Below, one piece after another: positions 9,596 to 18,256 of a stretch of DNA of 64,000 bases. The translations under genes were made by a program, and so were the position numbers. Numbering within the stretch: position 1 is the first letter of the stretch; each line of letters starts with the position of its first letter. The notes below the pieces were generated by a model. That model saw only the letters and a list, made by a program, of their open reading frames with translations. It ran no database searches and was not told the DNA's origin. Origin of the DNA: Planctomycetota bacterium (GTDB lineage Bacteria; Planctomycetota; Planctomycetia; Pirellulales; Pirellulaceae); contig JABAAE010000004.1 in assembly GCA_014238905.1 (NCBI GenBank), positions 41,839 to 105,838 on the forward strand. Direction: 5' to 3'.

Positions 9596-10297
9596 ATGCA
9601 AATGGTCCCGAGTAATAACCCGAGTAATTCTATGAAATCCGGCATCGTCGACTCTTCGCTCGAACCTGAACCCCAAAAGCAAAAAGACCAGGAAGTCCCC
9701 AATCTGGTGCTGGTGGCAACATTGTTATCCGGAGCGATGATGGTCCTGGCCGTCATCTTCAGCCTGTTTGGGTTTTGCGCCCCCCAACAATCTCTTTTGT
9801 CGTTTGATTTTAATGAAGTGGTCCTTCCCGCTATCGTCTGGGGCGTTGGATCATCGATTCCCCTGATATTGATTTTGTTGGCCATCCTTAAATTTGATTT
9901 TGGGCCGTTTCAGACAATGAAACGGACGATTGATAATCTGCTGATCCCGATATTCAAGGAATGTACGATCGTCCAAATCGCCATCATTTCGATCCTAGCC
10001 GGCATCAGCGAAGAGATGTTTTTCCGGTGGTGTCTTCAGGGTGGGCTATCCATTGGATGGACTGAGATCCTCGGCACAGGTGTATGGCCTGGAATTATTA
10101 TCGCCGGCGTCATTTTTGGCGGGTGCCACTATATCACTTTGACTTATGCCCTGTTTGCCACATTGATGGGAATTTACCTCGGCTGCGTCATGGAGCTTTC
10201 GGGAACTTATCTGGCGCCTGCGATGACTCATTTTATTTATGATTTCGTGGCGCTATGCCTGATTGTCCGTCTGGCAGCTAACCGCCAACAACCTTGA
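9596..10297 (+). CDS. CPBP-family intramembrane glutamic endopeptidase
   Basis: This is a roughly 233-residue multi-spanning membrane protein of the CPBP/Abi family (Rce1-like). The first conserved motif is SEEMFFRWCL (the EExxxR pattern), the second is GGCHYITL with a conserved His, and the third is PAMTHFIYDFVAL near the C-terminus. I chose the ATG at 9596; the open frame extends upstream to a TTG at 9521 but without SD support. Family members process CAAX-like or bacteriocin-related substrates, and many remain of unknown function. The gene stands alone between the glycosyltransferase and the HTH gene. A second CPBP protein is encoded at 28310. Confidence 0.83.
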   Translation: MQMVPSNNPSNSMKSGIVDSSLEPEPQKQKDQEVPNLVLVATLLSGAMMVLAVIFSLFGFCAPQQSLLSFDFNEVVLPAIVWGVGSSIPLILILLAILKFDFGPFQTMKRTIDNLLIPIFKECTIVQIAIISILAGISEEMFFRWCLQGGLSIGWTEILGTGVWPGIIIAGVIFGGCHYITLTYALFATLMGIYLGCVMELSGTYLAPAMTHFIYDFVALCLIVRLAANRQQP

Positions 10298-10368
10298 ATT
10301 CCGATGATCAACGCCACAGAATTCTCAAGCTGATTCTTTGGCAGCGGTTGGCGAGAGGAACCTCGCCT

Positions 10369-10382
10369 CTGGCAATTGCCAG
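10369..10382. promoter_or_regulatory. 14-bp perfect palindrome in a 560-bp gene-free spacer
   Basis: CTGGCAATTGCCAG is a perfect palindrome. Just before it, GGCGAG and CTCGCC (10350-10367) form a second short inverted repeat. The spacer 10298-10862 between the CPBP gene and the HTH gene holds no recognisable gene, so this may be an operator. Confidence 0.3.
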
Positions 10383-10862
10383 TCAAACCACTGGTCCTTG
10401 AAGCAGATAGAAATGGGGGCCAAAAGAGTAATTTGGAGGCAAAACCTCGCCGCTTGAATTGGATCACCCTCTCAATCCAATGAATGGCCTGCGAGGCATT
10501 TTTTCCCTAATTTGGATGAAATGTGGCCAAAATTGCGGAAGATGGCAGGAACGAAGGGCCATCTGACCCGGTCAGGAACCGATCTTTTTCCCGGTTTTTA
10601 GGATTTTGACCTTTGCAAAGTATCCCGCACCGGCATAACATGTCCTTTACATAAGCGGAACTAATTTTAATTCTCCTCTTCATTAGCCAGTCCGCTTCTG
10701 GAACAGACTTATCTCATCCCCATTATTCAGATCCTTCAATTCCCAATTTTAGGTTCCAACAACTGGATGGTTTGGACACCCGTCTGGTTGCTCATCTCTT
10801 CAACTGTCCGGACCTTCGGTCCAAAAACTACCAACAGGTGTTACAACCTGGGAGGTGCAGTT

Positions 10863-11390
10863 ATGGCTACGGCAAAACTTCGAGTTCTCACTGACGATTC
10901 GACGAATGGACCGGAGACTTCGGTCCCCAAAACCACCAATCGAATTCGACAAGTCCGAGAACAACAAGGCGTTTCTCTTCGAACGGCAGCTCGCCGAATG
11001 AAAACCGACATTCGCTCGGTTCGTGCACAGGAAAACGAGTATTCCGACCTTCGTCTCAGTCAGCTGGAATGTTGGCAGGAAATACTCGAGGTTCCGCTAA
11101 TGGACTTACTTGAGGAACCGGGAGGGCGTTTGTCCCGACCGATCCTGGAACGAGCCAAGTTGCTACGGATCATGAAAACCGCGGTGTCAATCAGCGAGAA
11201 TTCGGCAGAAGAACCTATTCAGCGATTTGCTCAAATGCTTAGAGAGCAATTGGTCGATCTCATGCCTGAATTAGAGGAAGTGCCCGGATGGCACTCGATC
11301 GGTCAGCGTCGTGGATTAGACGAAATGGGAAGGATTGCGGAACATCCAATCATGGATTCGCATCTGACATCCCATAACTACGCTGAATAG
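10863..11390 (+). CDS. XRE-like helix-turn-helix DNA-binding protein
   Basis: This is a 175-residue protein with an N-terminal cro/C1-type HTH: NRIRQVREQQGVSLRTAARR, then MKTDIRSVRAQENEYSDLRL, then the WQEILEVPLMDLLEE helix, at about residues 26-82. The C-terminal half is helical and charged. The ATG at 10863 is preceded by a strong GGGAGGTG ribosome binding site at the right distance, so the in-frame extension to 10767 is not needed. A strong terminator follows 30 bp downstream, so the gene is probably monocistronic. The regulated genes cannot be told from the sequence. Confidence 0.78.
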   Translation: MATAKLRVLTDDSTNGPETSVPKTTNRIRQVREQQGVSLRTAARRMKTDIRSVRAQENEYSDLRLSQLECWQEILEVPLMDLLEEPGGRLSRPILERAKLLRIMKTAVSISENSAEEPIQRFAQMLREQLVDLMPELEEVPGWHSIGQRRGLDEMGRIAEHPIMDSHLTSHNYAE

Positions 11391-11419
11391 ACAGAAACAA
11401 CCGCATGGTCAAGAGGCAT

Positions 11420-11456
11420 AAACCGTTCGTCTTACGGGACGAACGGTTTTTTATTT
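11420..11456 (+). terminator. Rho-independent terminator of the HTH gene
   Basis: AACCGTTCGTC (11421-11431) and GACGAACGGTT (11439-11449) form a perfect 11-bp stem with a 7-nt loop, followed by a T-rich tail. It lies 30 bp after the stop at 11390. Confidence 0.93.
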
Positions 11457-11523
11457 TGGAATCTACAAATCGCAGCCCCAGATCATTGCTTCGTTCGCCC
11501 ACCGCCCCAACTCAAACTAACAC

Positions 11524-12789
11524 CTACCGGATGTGCCCCTGTCCCACGCAGACGTATTTATACGTTGTCAACTCTTCCAACCCGCAAGGGCCACGAGCGT
11601 GAAACTTGTCAGTGCTAATTCCGATTTCGGCACCCAAACCAAATTCTCCACCGTCATTAAACCGTGTACTGCAATTGACCATGACTGCGGCACTGTCTAC
11701 TTGTTTGGTAAACGACTGTATCGCTTGGACGCTATCGGAGACAATGGCATCGGTGTGGCCAGAACCAAATTCATTAATATGACCGATCGCATTCTGTAGA
11801 TCAGGCACAACGGCTACTGAAATAACAGCATCGAGAAACTCCGTTTCCCAATCGGTTTCCTCGGCTGGAACAGCCCAATCGATCATTTTACAGACCTCTT
11901 TGTCACCACGAATTTCCCCACCGAGTTCCTTAAATCGAAGGGCTAGTTTGGGCAGCATCGACTTGGCCACGCTTTGATGGACCAGCAATGACTCCGCAGC
12001 ATTACAAACACCCAACCGATGAAACTTGGAATTTTCAATGATGGCTAAAGCCATTTCCTGATTGGCATGCTGATCAACGTAAACATGACAATTACCGGAA
12101 AAATGCTTAATCACCGGCATCGTCGCATTTTCAGCCACACGTTGAATTAAACCCGCTCCTCCTCGGGGAATCGCCAGATCAACCAAGTCCCCAAATGAAA
12201 GGAAATGGTCGACCGCCATGCGGTCGATTGTCGTCACCCGCTGAACGGCTTTCTCTGGTATTCCAAAGTCTTTGCCTACCTCGCCAAGTATTTTGACGAT
12301 CGCTGAACTGGTTTGGGCAGCCTCTTTACCACCACGCAAGATCACTGCATTGCCGCTTTTCACACAGATCGCTGCCGCATCGGCAGTGACATTGGGCCTT
12401 GATTCATAGACAAAAAAAACGACTCCCAACGGAACCCGAACTTTGTTGATCAACAACCCATTGGGGCGAACCGTCGACCCGAAAACCTGGCCGATTGGGG
12501 AGGGCAGGGCGGCTACATTTCTCAATCCCGCTGCTATCGATTCAATTCGAGCCTGATCCAACCTTAGCCGGTCGACCTGAGCATCAGTCAGACCAAACTC
12601 CTGTTGACCAGCGGTATCCAATGAATTGGCAACCAGGATCTCGTCAGATCGATCAATCAACTGTTCAGCGGCAGCCGACAACCAAAGATCCACCTGCTCG
12701 CCGCTGACCTCAACCAGCTCCCGAGAGGCCAACTTGGCATCGACGGCCATTTCCCGACACTGACGCAACAACAATTCAGCATTCGACAT
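11524..12789 (-). CDS. proA: Gamma-glutamyl phosphate reductase
   Basis: ProA reduces gamma-glutamyl phosphate to glutamate-5-semialdehyde with NADPH in proline synthesis. Family signatures are VFFVYESRPNVTADAA, VILRGGKEA, the LAIPRGGAGLI segment and RLGVCNAAESLLVH, which carries the catalytic cysteine. I set the start at 12789 (421 residues), where AGGAAATTTG precedes the ATG and the family N-terminus begins. A frame extension to 12891 adds 34 unrelated residues. proB is not adjacent. The upstream neighbour is the divergent lactonase gene. Confidence 0.93.
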   Translation of the reverse strand: MSNAELLLRQCREMAVDAKLASRELVEVSGEQVDLWLSAAAEQLIDRSDEILVANSLDTAGQQEFGLTDAQVDRLRLDQARIESIAAGLRNVAALPSPIGQVFGSTVRPNGLLINKVRVPLGVVFFVYESRPNVTADAAAICVKSGNAVILRGGKEAAQTSSAIVKILGEVGKDFGIPEKAVQRVTTIDRMAVDHFLSFGDLVDLAIPRGGAGLIQRVAENATMPVIKHFSGNCHVYVDQHANQEMALAIIENSKFHRLGVCNAAESLLVHQSVAKSMLPKLALRFKELGGEIRGDKEVCKMIDWAVPAEETDWETEFLDAVISVAVVPDLQNAIGHINEFGSGHTDAIVSDSVQAIQSFTKQVDSAAVMVNCSTRFNDGGEFGLGAEIGISTDKFHARGPCGLEELTTYKYVCVGQGHIR

Positions 12790-13013
12790 CAAATTTCCTA
12801 AAAAATGCAGGCTTGGTCTTTTCGAGATGGATTTAGCTGGTTGCCTAGGCAAAAATGTACTTGCAATCCGTTGCCGGGCTTCCGTTTTCATTTATCATTT
12901 CTACTGGACAGCACCAGATCATAAACGAAGTCTGGCCATCCGGCGATCAGCCAATTTCCATAGACTGAACAGATTCAATCATTTCAAAAAAAACATTCTT
13001 TCGTAAGGTCTTC

Positions 13014-14144
13014 ATGAAAATTCAAAGTCAGTTCTGTTTGGTGACTACCATTCTCATTTTTGTTGCCGCGGACCTTCCCAGCAGTGCCGACGAGCTACGT
13101 TTTTTTGTGGGAACCTATACCGGCGGTGACAGCAAGGGAATTTACTCGGCCACACTCAACACCGAGACAGGCAAAGTGTCCTCGCCCAAACTGGTGGCTG
13201 AAACCAAGAATCCATCGTTTCTTGCCGTTCATCCATCCAATCGATTTCTCTATGCAGTTGGTGAAATTTCCGAATTTCCAGGAGCAAAAAGTGGAGCCGT
13301 GGCAGCATTCGCTGTTGACCCCCATTCCGGCCAGTTAAAGCTTCTCAACAAACAGGTATCAAAGGGCGGAAAACCCTGCCACCTGGTTGTAGACCAAAAA
13401 GGAAAATTTGTTCTTTTCGCCAATTACGGGGGCGGAAACGTGGGGGCAATTTCTATTCTAAATGACGGAAAGCTCGGATTGGCGACCGGGTTTGCACAAC
13501 ATCAGGGAGCCAGCGTCACCGATCGCCAAAAAGGACCGCACGCCCACTCCATCAACCTCGACAGCAATAATCAATTCGCAGTAGCTGCCGACCTGGGATT
13601 GGACAAACTGATCTCCTATCGACTAACCAAATCGGGAGAACTCAAACCAGCCGCTGAGCATCGTGAAACCGCCGGGTCTGGCCCAAGACATTTCACCTTT
13701 CACCCCAACGGTCAATTCGGCTACCTTCTGAATGAACTAAATGCCACCGTCAGCGCTCTGGAATACGATGCCAAATCGGGCAAATTCAACTCACTGCAGA
13801 CACTCTCGACACTACCAGGCGACTTCTCCGGACGAAGAAGCTGTGCCGAGGTGAGAATTCATTCTTCCGGAAAATTTCTTTACTGTAGTAATCGAGGTCA
13901 CGATTCCATCGCGGCCTACCAGATTGATGAGAACGGAAAACTCACGCTGCTTGAAATCGTAAAAACCGGTGGCAAGGAACCTAGAAATTTCAATATCGAC
14001 CCCACCGGCAAATACCTCCTCGCAGAAAATCAGAAATCTGACACGTTGGTCGTTTTTGAAATTGATCAAGCAACCGGGCGGCTCAACCCAACCGGTCAGG
14101 TTATTCAAGTCCCGGCACCCGTTTGCATTCGTTTTCTTAACTGA
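13014..14144 (+). CDS. Secreted lactonase-family seven-bladed beta-propeller protein
   Basis: This 376-residue protein resembles the 6-phosphogluconolactonase/cycloisomerase-type lactonase family. An N-terminal signal peptide (about residues 1-25, ending before DELRFF) points to the periplasm or cell surface. FFVGTYTGGDSKGIYSATL opens the first blade. Repeated blade motifs follow, such as NPSFLAVHPSNRFLYAV, GPRHFTFHPNGQFGYLLNEL and EPRNFNIDPTGKYLLAENQ. An AAGG about six bases upstream supports the ATG. Exported members are common in planctomycetes and are not proven to act on 6-phosphogluconolactone, so the substrate is open. Confidence 0.82.
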   Translation: MKIQSQFCLVTTILIFVAADLPSSADELRFFVGTYTGGDSKGIYSATLNTETGKVSSPKLVAETKNPSFLAVHPSNRFLYAVGEISEFPGAKSGAVAAFAVDPHSGQLKLLNKQVSKGGKPCHLVVDQKGKFVLFANYGGGNVGAISILNDGKLGLATGFAQHQGASVTDRQKGPHAHSINLDSNNQFAVAADLGLDKLISYRLTKSGELKPAAEHRETAGSGPRHFTFHPNGQFGYLLNELNATVSALEYDAKSGKFNSLQTLSTLPGDFSGRRSCAEVRIHSSGKFLYCSNRGHDSIAAYQIDENGKLTLLEIVKTGGKEPRNFNIDPTGKYLLAENQKSDTLVVFEIDQATGRLNPTGQVIQVPAPVCIRFLN

Positions 14145-14314
14145 TCCCAGTCGTTCACCAATTGGAGAGTTCAGGGCCGGTTGTTGTGTCTTGTCACCGC
14201 TGCCATAGAATCTCGACCATCAGGAGCGCCGTCGTTTCAGGCTACAGATCGATCTTTGTTGAGGGCTTCGCTTTTGACACCGTTATCGCTTCCAAAACGG
14301 TCTAGACTGCCAGC

Positions 14315-15142
14315 TCACGGTGTATTTTCTCGGCTCTGAAATTCCAGTGCCGTCGCCAACGCCTTATCCCAGCCGTCGACATATTCAATCGGGTCTTTTC
14401 TTCCGATTTCGTGAAACGCAAGGATGCGTTCCACATCTGCACCGGTTCTTCCGTGTGCCTTTCCCTCACTATCGGGGTCATAACTGGTGTTGGTGTTTCG
14501 GAAGACAGTCTCGAAATCCAGTCCCAATTGAATGATCGCCTGTTCGGCACATCGTAGTATCGTTACCTTGTCGCCATCGATGTACGGTAGGTAGAGCTTC
14601 ACCTGATCGGCATCCCAATTGCCCATCGCGAATGCATCATGAATCGAATTGTAAAATTCAGGACGACAGTCTGGATAAATAGCATGATCGCCACTATGTA
14701 CTCCCAAACCAAGATACACCTCACGTTGCAACCTGCCTGCCAGTGATAGGGCATAGCCATAGGCGATCGAGCTGAAAATAGCATTCCGATTGGGAACAAC
14801 CGTCTCCTTCATATTTTCCTGCTCGTAAAAACCCTCGGGAACCTCCCAGTCCGGATTGATCAAGGCAGAATGAAACAGGTTGCCAATGGTGGAGATGTCC
14901 ACCTTGTGGTGTTCCACTTCAAGTCCTTTGTTCCGCAGGTAAGCCAGGTTATCCTCAAGACGATCCAACTCGAGAAGGTGCTTTTGTCCATAGTTAAAAC
15001 TGATTCCAAAAACCTGGCAGCCTGATGACAACAATTCCAACATTAAACTCGTCGAATCCATTCCGCCGCTGAGACTGACCACGCACGTAGAATTCTCTGG
15101 TAAATTACCGGTTTCAAATTTTCTATTGATCATTGTTTTCAC
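14315..15142 (-). CDS. QueC-like 7-cyano-7-deazaguanine synthase homologue lacking the zinc cysteines
   Basis: QueC converts 7-carboxy-7-deazaguanine to preQ0. This protein (up to 275 residues) has the N-type ATP-pyrophosphatase P-loop SGGMDST (25-31), GISFNYGQKHLLEL, VPNRNAIF and YPDCRPEFYNSI, all QueC features. The C-terminal zinc site is lost. In the TSYDPD...KAHGRTGAD segment (219-236) the four positions that are Cys in QueC are Ser220, His230, Thr233 and Asp236. It may be a paralogue with another job or a structurally altered QueC. The GTG at 15142 or the ATG at 15133 is the start. No queD or queE is seen. The neighbour is divergent and only 15-24 bp away. Confidence 0.75.
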   Translation of the reverse strand: MKTMINRKFETGNLPENSTCVVSLSGGMDSTSLMLELLSSGCQVFGISFNYGQKHLLELDRLEDNLAYLRNKGLEVEHHKVDISTIGNLFHSALINPDWEVPEGFYEQENMKETVVPNRNAIFSSIAYGYALSLAGRLQREVYLGLGVHSGDHAIYPDCRPEFYNSIHDAFAMGNWDADQVKLYLPYIDGDKVTILRCAEQAIIQLGLDFETVFRNTNTSYDPDSEGKAHGRTGADVERILAFHEIGRKDPIEYVDGWDKALATALEFQSRENTP

Positions 15143-15157
15143 TACTAGTGATTGGCT

Positions 15158-16306
15158 ATGAGAGTTATTGTCGTCGGAGCGGGAAGTTTTGGAAGCTGGT
15201 GTGCATGGAATCTACTGAATTCTGGTGTAGACGTTACTTTGATTGACGCTTGGGGCCCTGGGAATTCCCGTGCGAGCTCAGGAGGTGAGACACGTGTTAT
15301 CCGCACCGTTTACGGTGCAGATGATTTTTATATCGAGATGTCAAAACGGTCGATGGATCTTTGGAGTGCCTTCCAGTCCAACTTGAACGAGCCACTGATG
15401 GAATTCACCGGGAGCCTGTGGCTGTGTGGCGATGATGATTCCTACGTCGAGTCATCACGAAAAAAGATCGAGAGCCTGGGTATGAGATTGGAAAACTTTT
15501 CTGTGAAAGAAGCCACAAAATTGTGGCCGGGGATCGACTTTACCGACATCGCCAAAGTGATCTTCGAACCGTGTGCCGGGTTTTTGCGAGCTCGACGGTC
15601 TTGTGACGCTGTCAAAAGAGATTTCGAAAAACGAGGAGGGCAATACCTTCAGGCAACGGTCGGTTCTATCGATGAGACCAAGCGTACCAACTCCGTCCGT
15701 TTATCAACGGGGACGACGATCACCGCCGACCAGATTGTCTTTGCTTGCGGTCCATGGCTAAAACAACTCTTCCCCGAAACCATCGGTCGCTACCTGAATA
15801 TTTCCCGCCAGGAGGTTTACTACTTCGGCACACCCGAAAATGACAATCACTTTACACAGGAAAGATTGCCCGTTTGGCTTGAATTGGGTACCCCAATTTT
15901 TTACGGCATCCCGGAGGTGGATTACCGGGGTTTTAAAATAGCGATAGACCAGCGTGGTGAAGAGTTCAATCCATCAGTCGATGATCGAACACCGACCGAA
16001 CATTTGGTCGAGTTGACACGGAGTTACCTGCAAAAACGATTTCCAGCACTCGCTCAGGCACCTTTACTGGAATCGCGAGTATGCCAATACACCAACACGC
16101 CAAGTGGTCATTTCCTGATGGATCGACATCCCGAAACCGGAAACTGGATCTTGGGAGGCGGATGCGGCCACGGTTTCAAAATGGGTCCTGCGATGGGAGA
16201 AATACTGGCTGAGGCAATTCTTCGAGACAAACCGGTCCCGAACCCATTTCGCTTTGAGCACTTGACGTCCCAAGTGAACAAGACAACTCAGTTCGATCAC
16301 GCCTGA
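15158..16306 (+). CDS. FAD-dependent sarcosine oxidase-like amine oxidase
   Basis: This is a 382-residue cytoplasmic flavoenzyme of the DAO family, closest in pattern to monomeric sarcosine oxidase or N-methyltryptophan oxidase. VIVVGAGSFGSWCAWNL is the dinucleotide-binding motif, and SRASSGGETRVIR is the typical N-terminal segment after it. VCQYTNTPSGHFLMDRHP retains the cysteine that in sarcosine oxidase is covalently linked to FAD, and LGGGCGHGFKMGP closes the FAD site. I use the ATG at 15158; a TTG six bases upstream is possible. It is divergent from the QueC-like gene with almost no spacer. The amine substrate is not predictable. Confidence 0.83.
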   Translation: MRVIVVGAGSFGSWCAWNLLNSGVDVTLIDAWGPGNSRASSGGETRVIRTVYGADDFYIEMSKRSMDLWSAFQSNLNEPLMEFTGSLWLCGDDDSYVESSRKKIESLGMRLENFSVKEATKLWPGIDFTDIAKVIFEPCAGFLRARRSCDAVKRDFEKRGGQYLQATVGSIDETKRTNSVRLSTGTTITADQIVFACGPWLKQLFPETIGRYLNISRQEVYYFGTPENDNHFTQERLPVWLELGTPIFYGIPEVDYRGFKIAIDQRGEEFNPSVDDRTPTEHLVELTRSYLQKRFPALAQAPLLESRVCQYTNTPSGHFLMDRHPETGNWILGGGCGHGFKMGPAMGEILAEAILRDKPVPNPFRFEHLTSQVNKTTQFDHA

Positions 16307-16400
16307 CGAATTCATCTGCTCAGCGACAGGAAACATTCTCACACACCAGTTCTCCGGCAGGGTTATCCCTCGATGCCAAATTGAACAACCCAGCTATCAA

Positions 16401-16425
16401 TAAAAAAAGCCGGCCCAAGCCGGCT
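16401..16425 (-). terminator. Rho-independent terminator of the Gfo/Idh gene
   Basis: On the minus strand AGCCGGC and GCCGGCT (16408-16414 with 16419-16425) form a 7-bp stem with a 4-nt loop, followed by a T7 tract (plus-strand A-run from 16402). It lies just past the stop at 16452. Confidence 0.9.
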
Positions 16426-16451
16426 CGATACTAGTGGAAATCTGAGGGTGA

Positions 16452-17786
16452 CTATAAGCCCATCACTTTAAAGCCATCTCGATAATCACCTTTAATCAGT
16501 TTGTTGGCTGCGTCATTGTTGGTCACCTTCAACGACTTGGCATCCCATGCAAGCTTCTCATCCGGGAAGCGGTTTGCCACCACCCCCAGCAAGAGAGCTT
16601 CAGTCAACGGTCCTCCAAATGCAAAGGGAGCGCTCGCTGTTGCGTTACCCATCGCTGCATCCACCCACTGGTGATAATGGTTGTTACCATTGATGTCCGG
16701 TCGTTTGTAATCCGCAAACTTTTTTTGCGGAAAAAGCTGGGGTTCGCCAATGTGAGGTAATAACATCTGGCCTTCTTCGCCAATAAACAGGGCGGCCTGA
16801 CCGGGTAATTTCATCCCCTTTTCCAGACCGACATCTTCGGATTTGGGAGGTGCAAATCCCCCGTCATACCATTTCCACTGCATGGTTTTGGTTGTGTACT
16901 TGGTCTGTGGGAACTCATATTCCACGACGTTGCGGGAGGGATGCCCAACTCCCGTCGGTTGACGACAAGTTGTTCTGGCCCAGTTCGGTGCAGTCAAATC
17001 CAGCGCACCGTAGGGAGTGTCAAAAATATGGACGCCCATATCGCCGAGCGTTCCTGTTCCAAAATCTACCAGCTTGCGCCACTGTCCAGGATGGTAGACC
17101 CCCGGAACGAAAGGTCGTTCCTTGGCGGTTCCCAACCAGAGGTTCCATTGAAGATTGGCTGGAACCTTGGCTACCGCTGGCAGGGATTGACCATCATACC
17201 CCCAATTTTTTCCCGACCAGGCATGAACCTGACTGACCTTGCCTATCACGCCGTCCTGAATCATCGCTACAGCACGACGATAGACGACATGAGAATGAAT
17301 CTGAATTCCCATTTGCGTCACCAACTTGTTTTTTTCGGCCACTTCACGCAATCGTCTCGCTTCGAAAACTTCATGGGTCAACGGCTTCTGGCAGTAAACG
17401 GGTTTGCCGGCGTTCAGCGCCGTCATCGCCGCCGGGGCATGAGTATGATCCGGCGTGGAAACAACAACACCATCTACCGAGTCACCCATCGCCGCCATCA
17501 TCTCACGGTAGTCCGCAAATCCCTTGGCATTGGGATGTTTTTTCAGGGCAGCCTGCAAACGTGATGAATCCACGTCACAAAGTGCGGCAACTTCAACAGA
17601 TGGATGTGACGCTATCGAACTCAGGTCAGCGCCACCCATTCCCCCCACGCCGACATGCGCGGATCGAAACTTGGCGTTGGGGCTCGTCGTTGCAGAGGAA
17701 CTTGAAACCGGAAAAACAGAAAAGGCTGCTGACGCAACACCCGCTTTCAATATCTGACGCCGCTGGATCATATTTGTTTTTTGCAC
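16452..17786 (-). CDS. Exported Gfo/Idh/MocA-family oxidoreductase
   Basis: This is a 444-residue NAD(P)-dependent oxidoreductase of the glucose-fructose oxidoreductase/inositol dehydrogenase family. A twin-arginine-like signal (IQRRQILKAGVASAAFSVF) precedes a Rossmann domain (SAHVGVGGMGGADLSSIASH, ALCDVDSSRL). Active-site motifs are STPDHTHAPAAMTAL and GKPVYCQKPLTHEVFEAR, the latter carrying the family EKP-type lysine in the variant QKP. The C-terminal half is the usual open beta-sheet domain. A GTG at 17786 or an ATG at 17771 may be the start. Such exported members are greatly expanded in planctomycetes and often process sugars; the substrate is unknown. Confidence 0.86.
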   Translation of the reverse strand: MQKTNMIQRRQILKAGVASAAFSVFPVSSSSATTSPNAKFRSAHVGVGGMGGADLSSIASHPSVEVAALCDVDSSRLQAALKKHPNAKGFADYREMMAAMGDSVDGVVVSTPDHTHAPAAMTALNAGKPVYCQKPLTHEVFEARRLREVAEKNKLVTQMGIQIHSHVVYRRAVAMIQDGVIGKVSQVHAWSGKNWGYDGQSLPAVAKVPANLQWNLWLGTAKERPFVPGVYHPGQWRKLVDFGTGTLGDMGVHIFDTPYGALDLTAPNWARTTCRQPTGVGHPSRNVVEYEFPQTKYTTKTMQWKWYDGGFAPPKSEDVGLEKGMKLPGQAALFIGEEGQMLLPHIGEPQLFPQKKFADYKRPDINGNNHYHQWVDAAMGNATASAPFAFGGPLTEALLLGVVANRFPDEKLAWDAKSLKVTNNDAANKLIKGDYRDGFKVMGL

Positions 17787-18046
17787 AGAATTCTCATTTC
17801 TTATTCAGGAGGGTAGTCGAAAACACTTTTCTTGAATGGATTCCAACCGAGCCATTTTCAGTCAGGCAGCCAAGCGATCTTCACCGTCACGGGCTCTTCT
17901 CGGTCATAGGCTCTTCACGGTCACGGTACAACCTTCGCCTAGACTGGCAGTATAACTTAAATAGGCTGCCCGAAACACAAACGCCAGCCGATTTCTTCGG
18001 GGCTATTTCACGATGCTATTTCCCGTGACCCTGAATACCCACAGCT

Positions 18047-18097
18047 GTTATTTCCCTGTTATTTCCCCGTTATTTCCCTGTTATTTCCCTGTTATTT
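18047..18097. repeat. 11-bp tandem repeat (about one helical turn)
   Basis: Four units of GTTATTTCCC[TC], at 18047-18057 (first unit begins at 18047), 18058-18068, 18069-18079 and 18080-18090, are followed by a partial unit. TATTTATTCACAG then occurs twice (18094-18119). The array lies in the 470-bp gene-free spacer 17787-18256 between two minus-strand genes. The same spacer holds imperfect GGTCA-N-GGCTCTTC repeats at about 17881-17930. Confidence 0.8.
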
Positions 18098-18120
18098 ATT
18101 CACAGCTATTTATTCACAGG

Positions 18121-18158
18121 GCAAAAACGGTCACCCTGGCACAGCAAAAACGGTCACC
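18121..18158. repeat. 23-bp-period direct repeat 3' of the LON-domain gene
   Basis: GCAAAAACGGTCACC occurs at 18121-18135 and 18144-18158. Read in the sense of the upstream LON-domain gene it is GGTGACCGTTTTTGC, so TGAC and GTTTT motifs recur as in the mqnC and lysS arrays. It lies about 100 bp 3' of the stop at 18257. Confidence 0.75.
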
Positions 18159-18256
18159 TCGGCATAACTCTCTGGCCCCGCTGGAGTCCGGTCTGCTGCA
18201 CGGCGTTCCAGACGGCAGGTTCTAGGCTCCCGGTCTCTGCATTCTGACCCGTTGAG

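Noticed and set aside
10767..10862. Upstream extension of the HTH protein
   Set aside because: The ATG at 10863 has a strong GGGAGGTG site; the extension has no HTH-family sequence.
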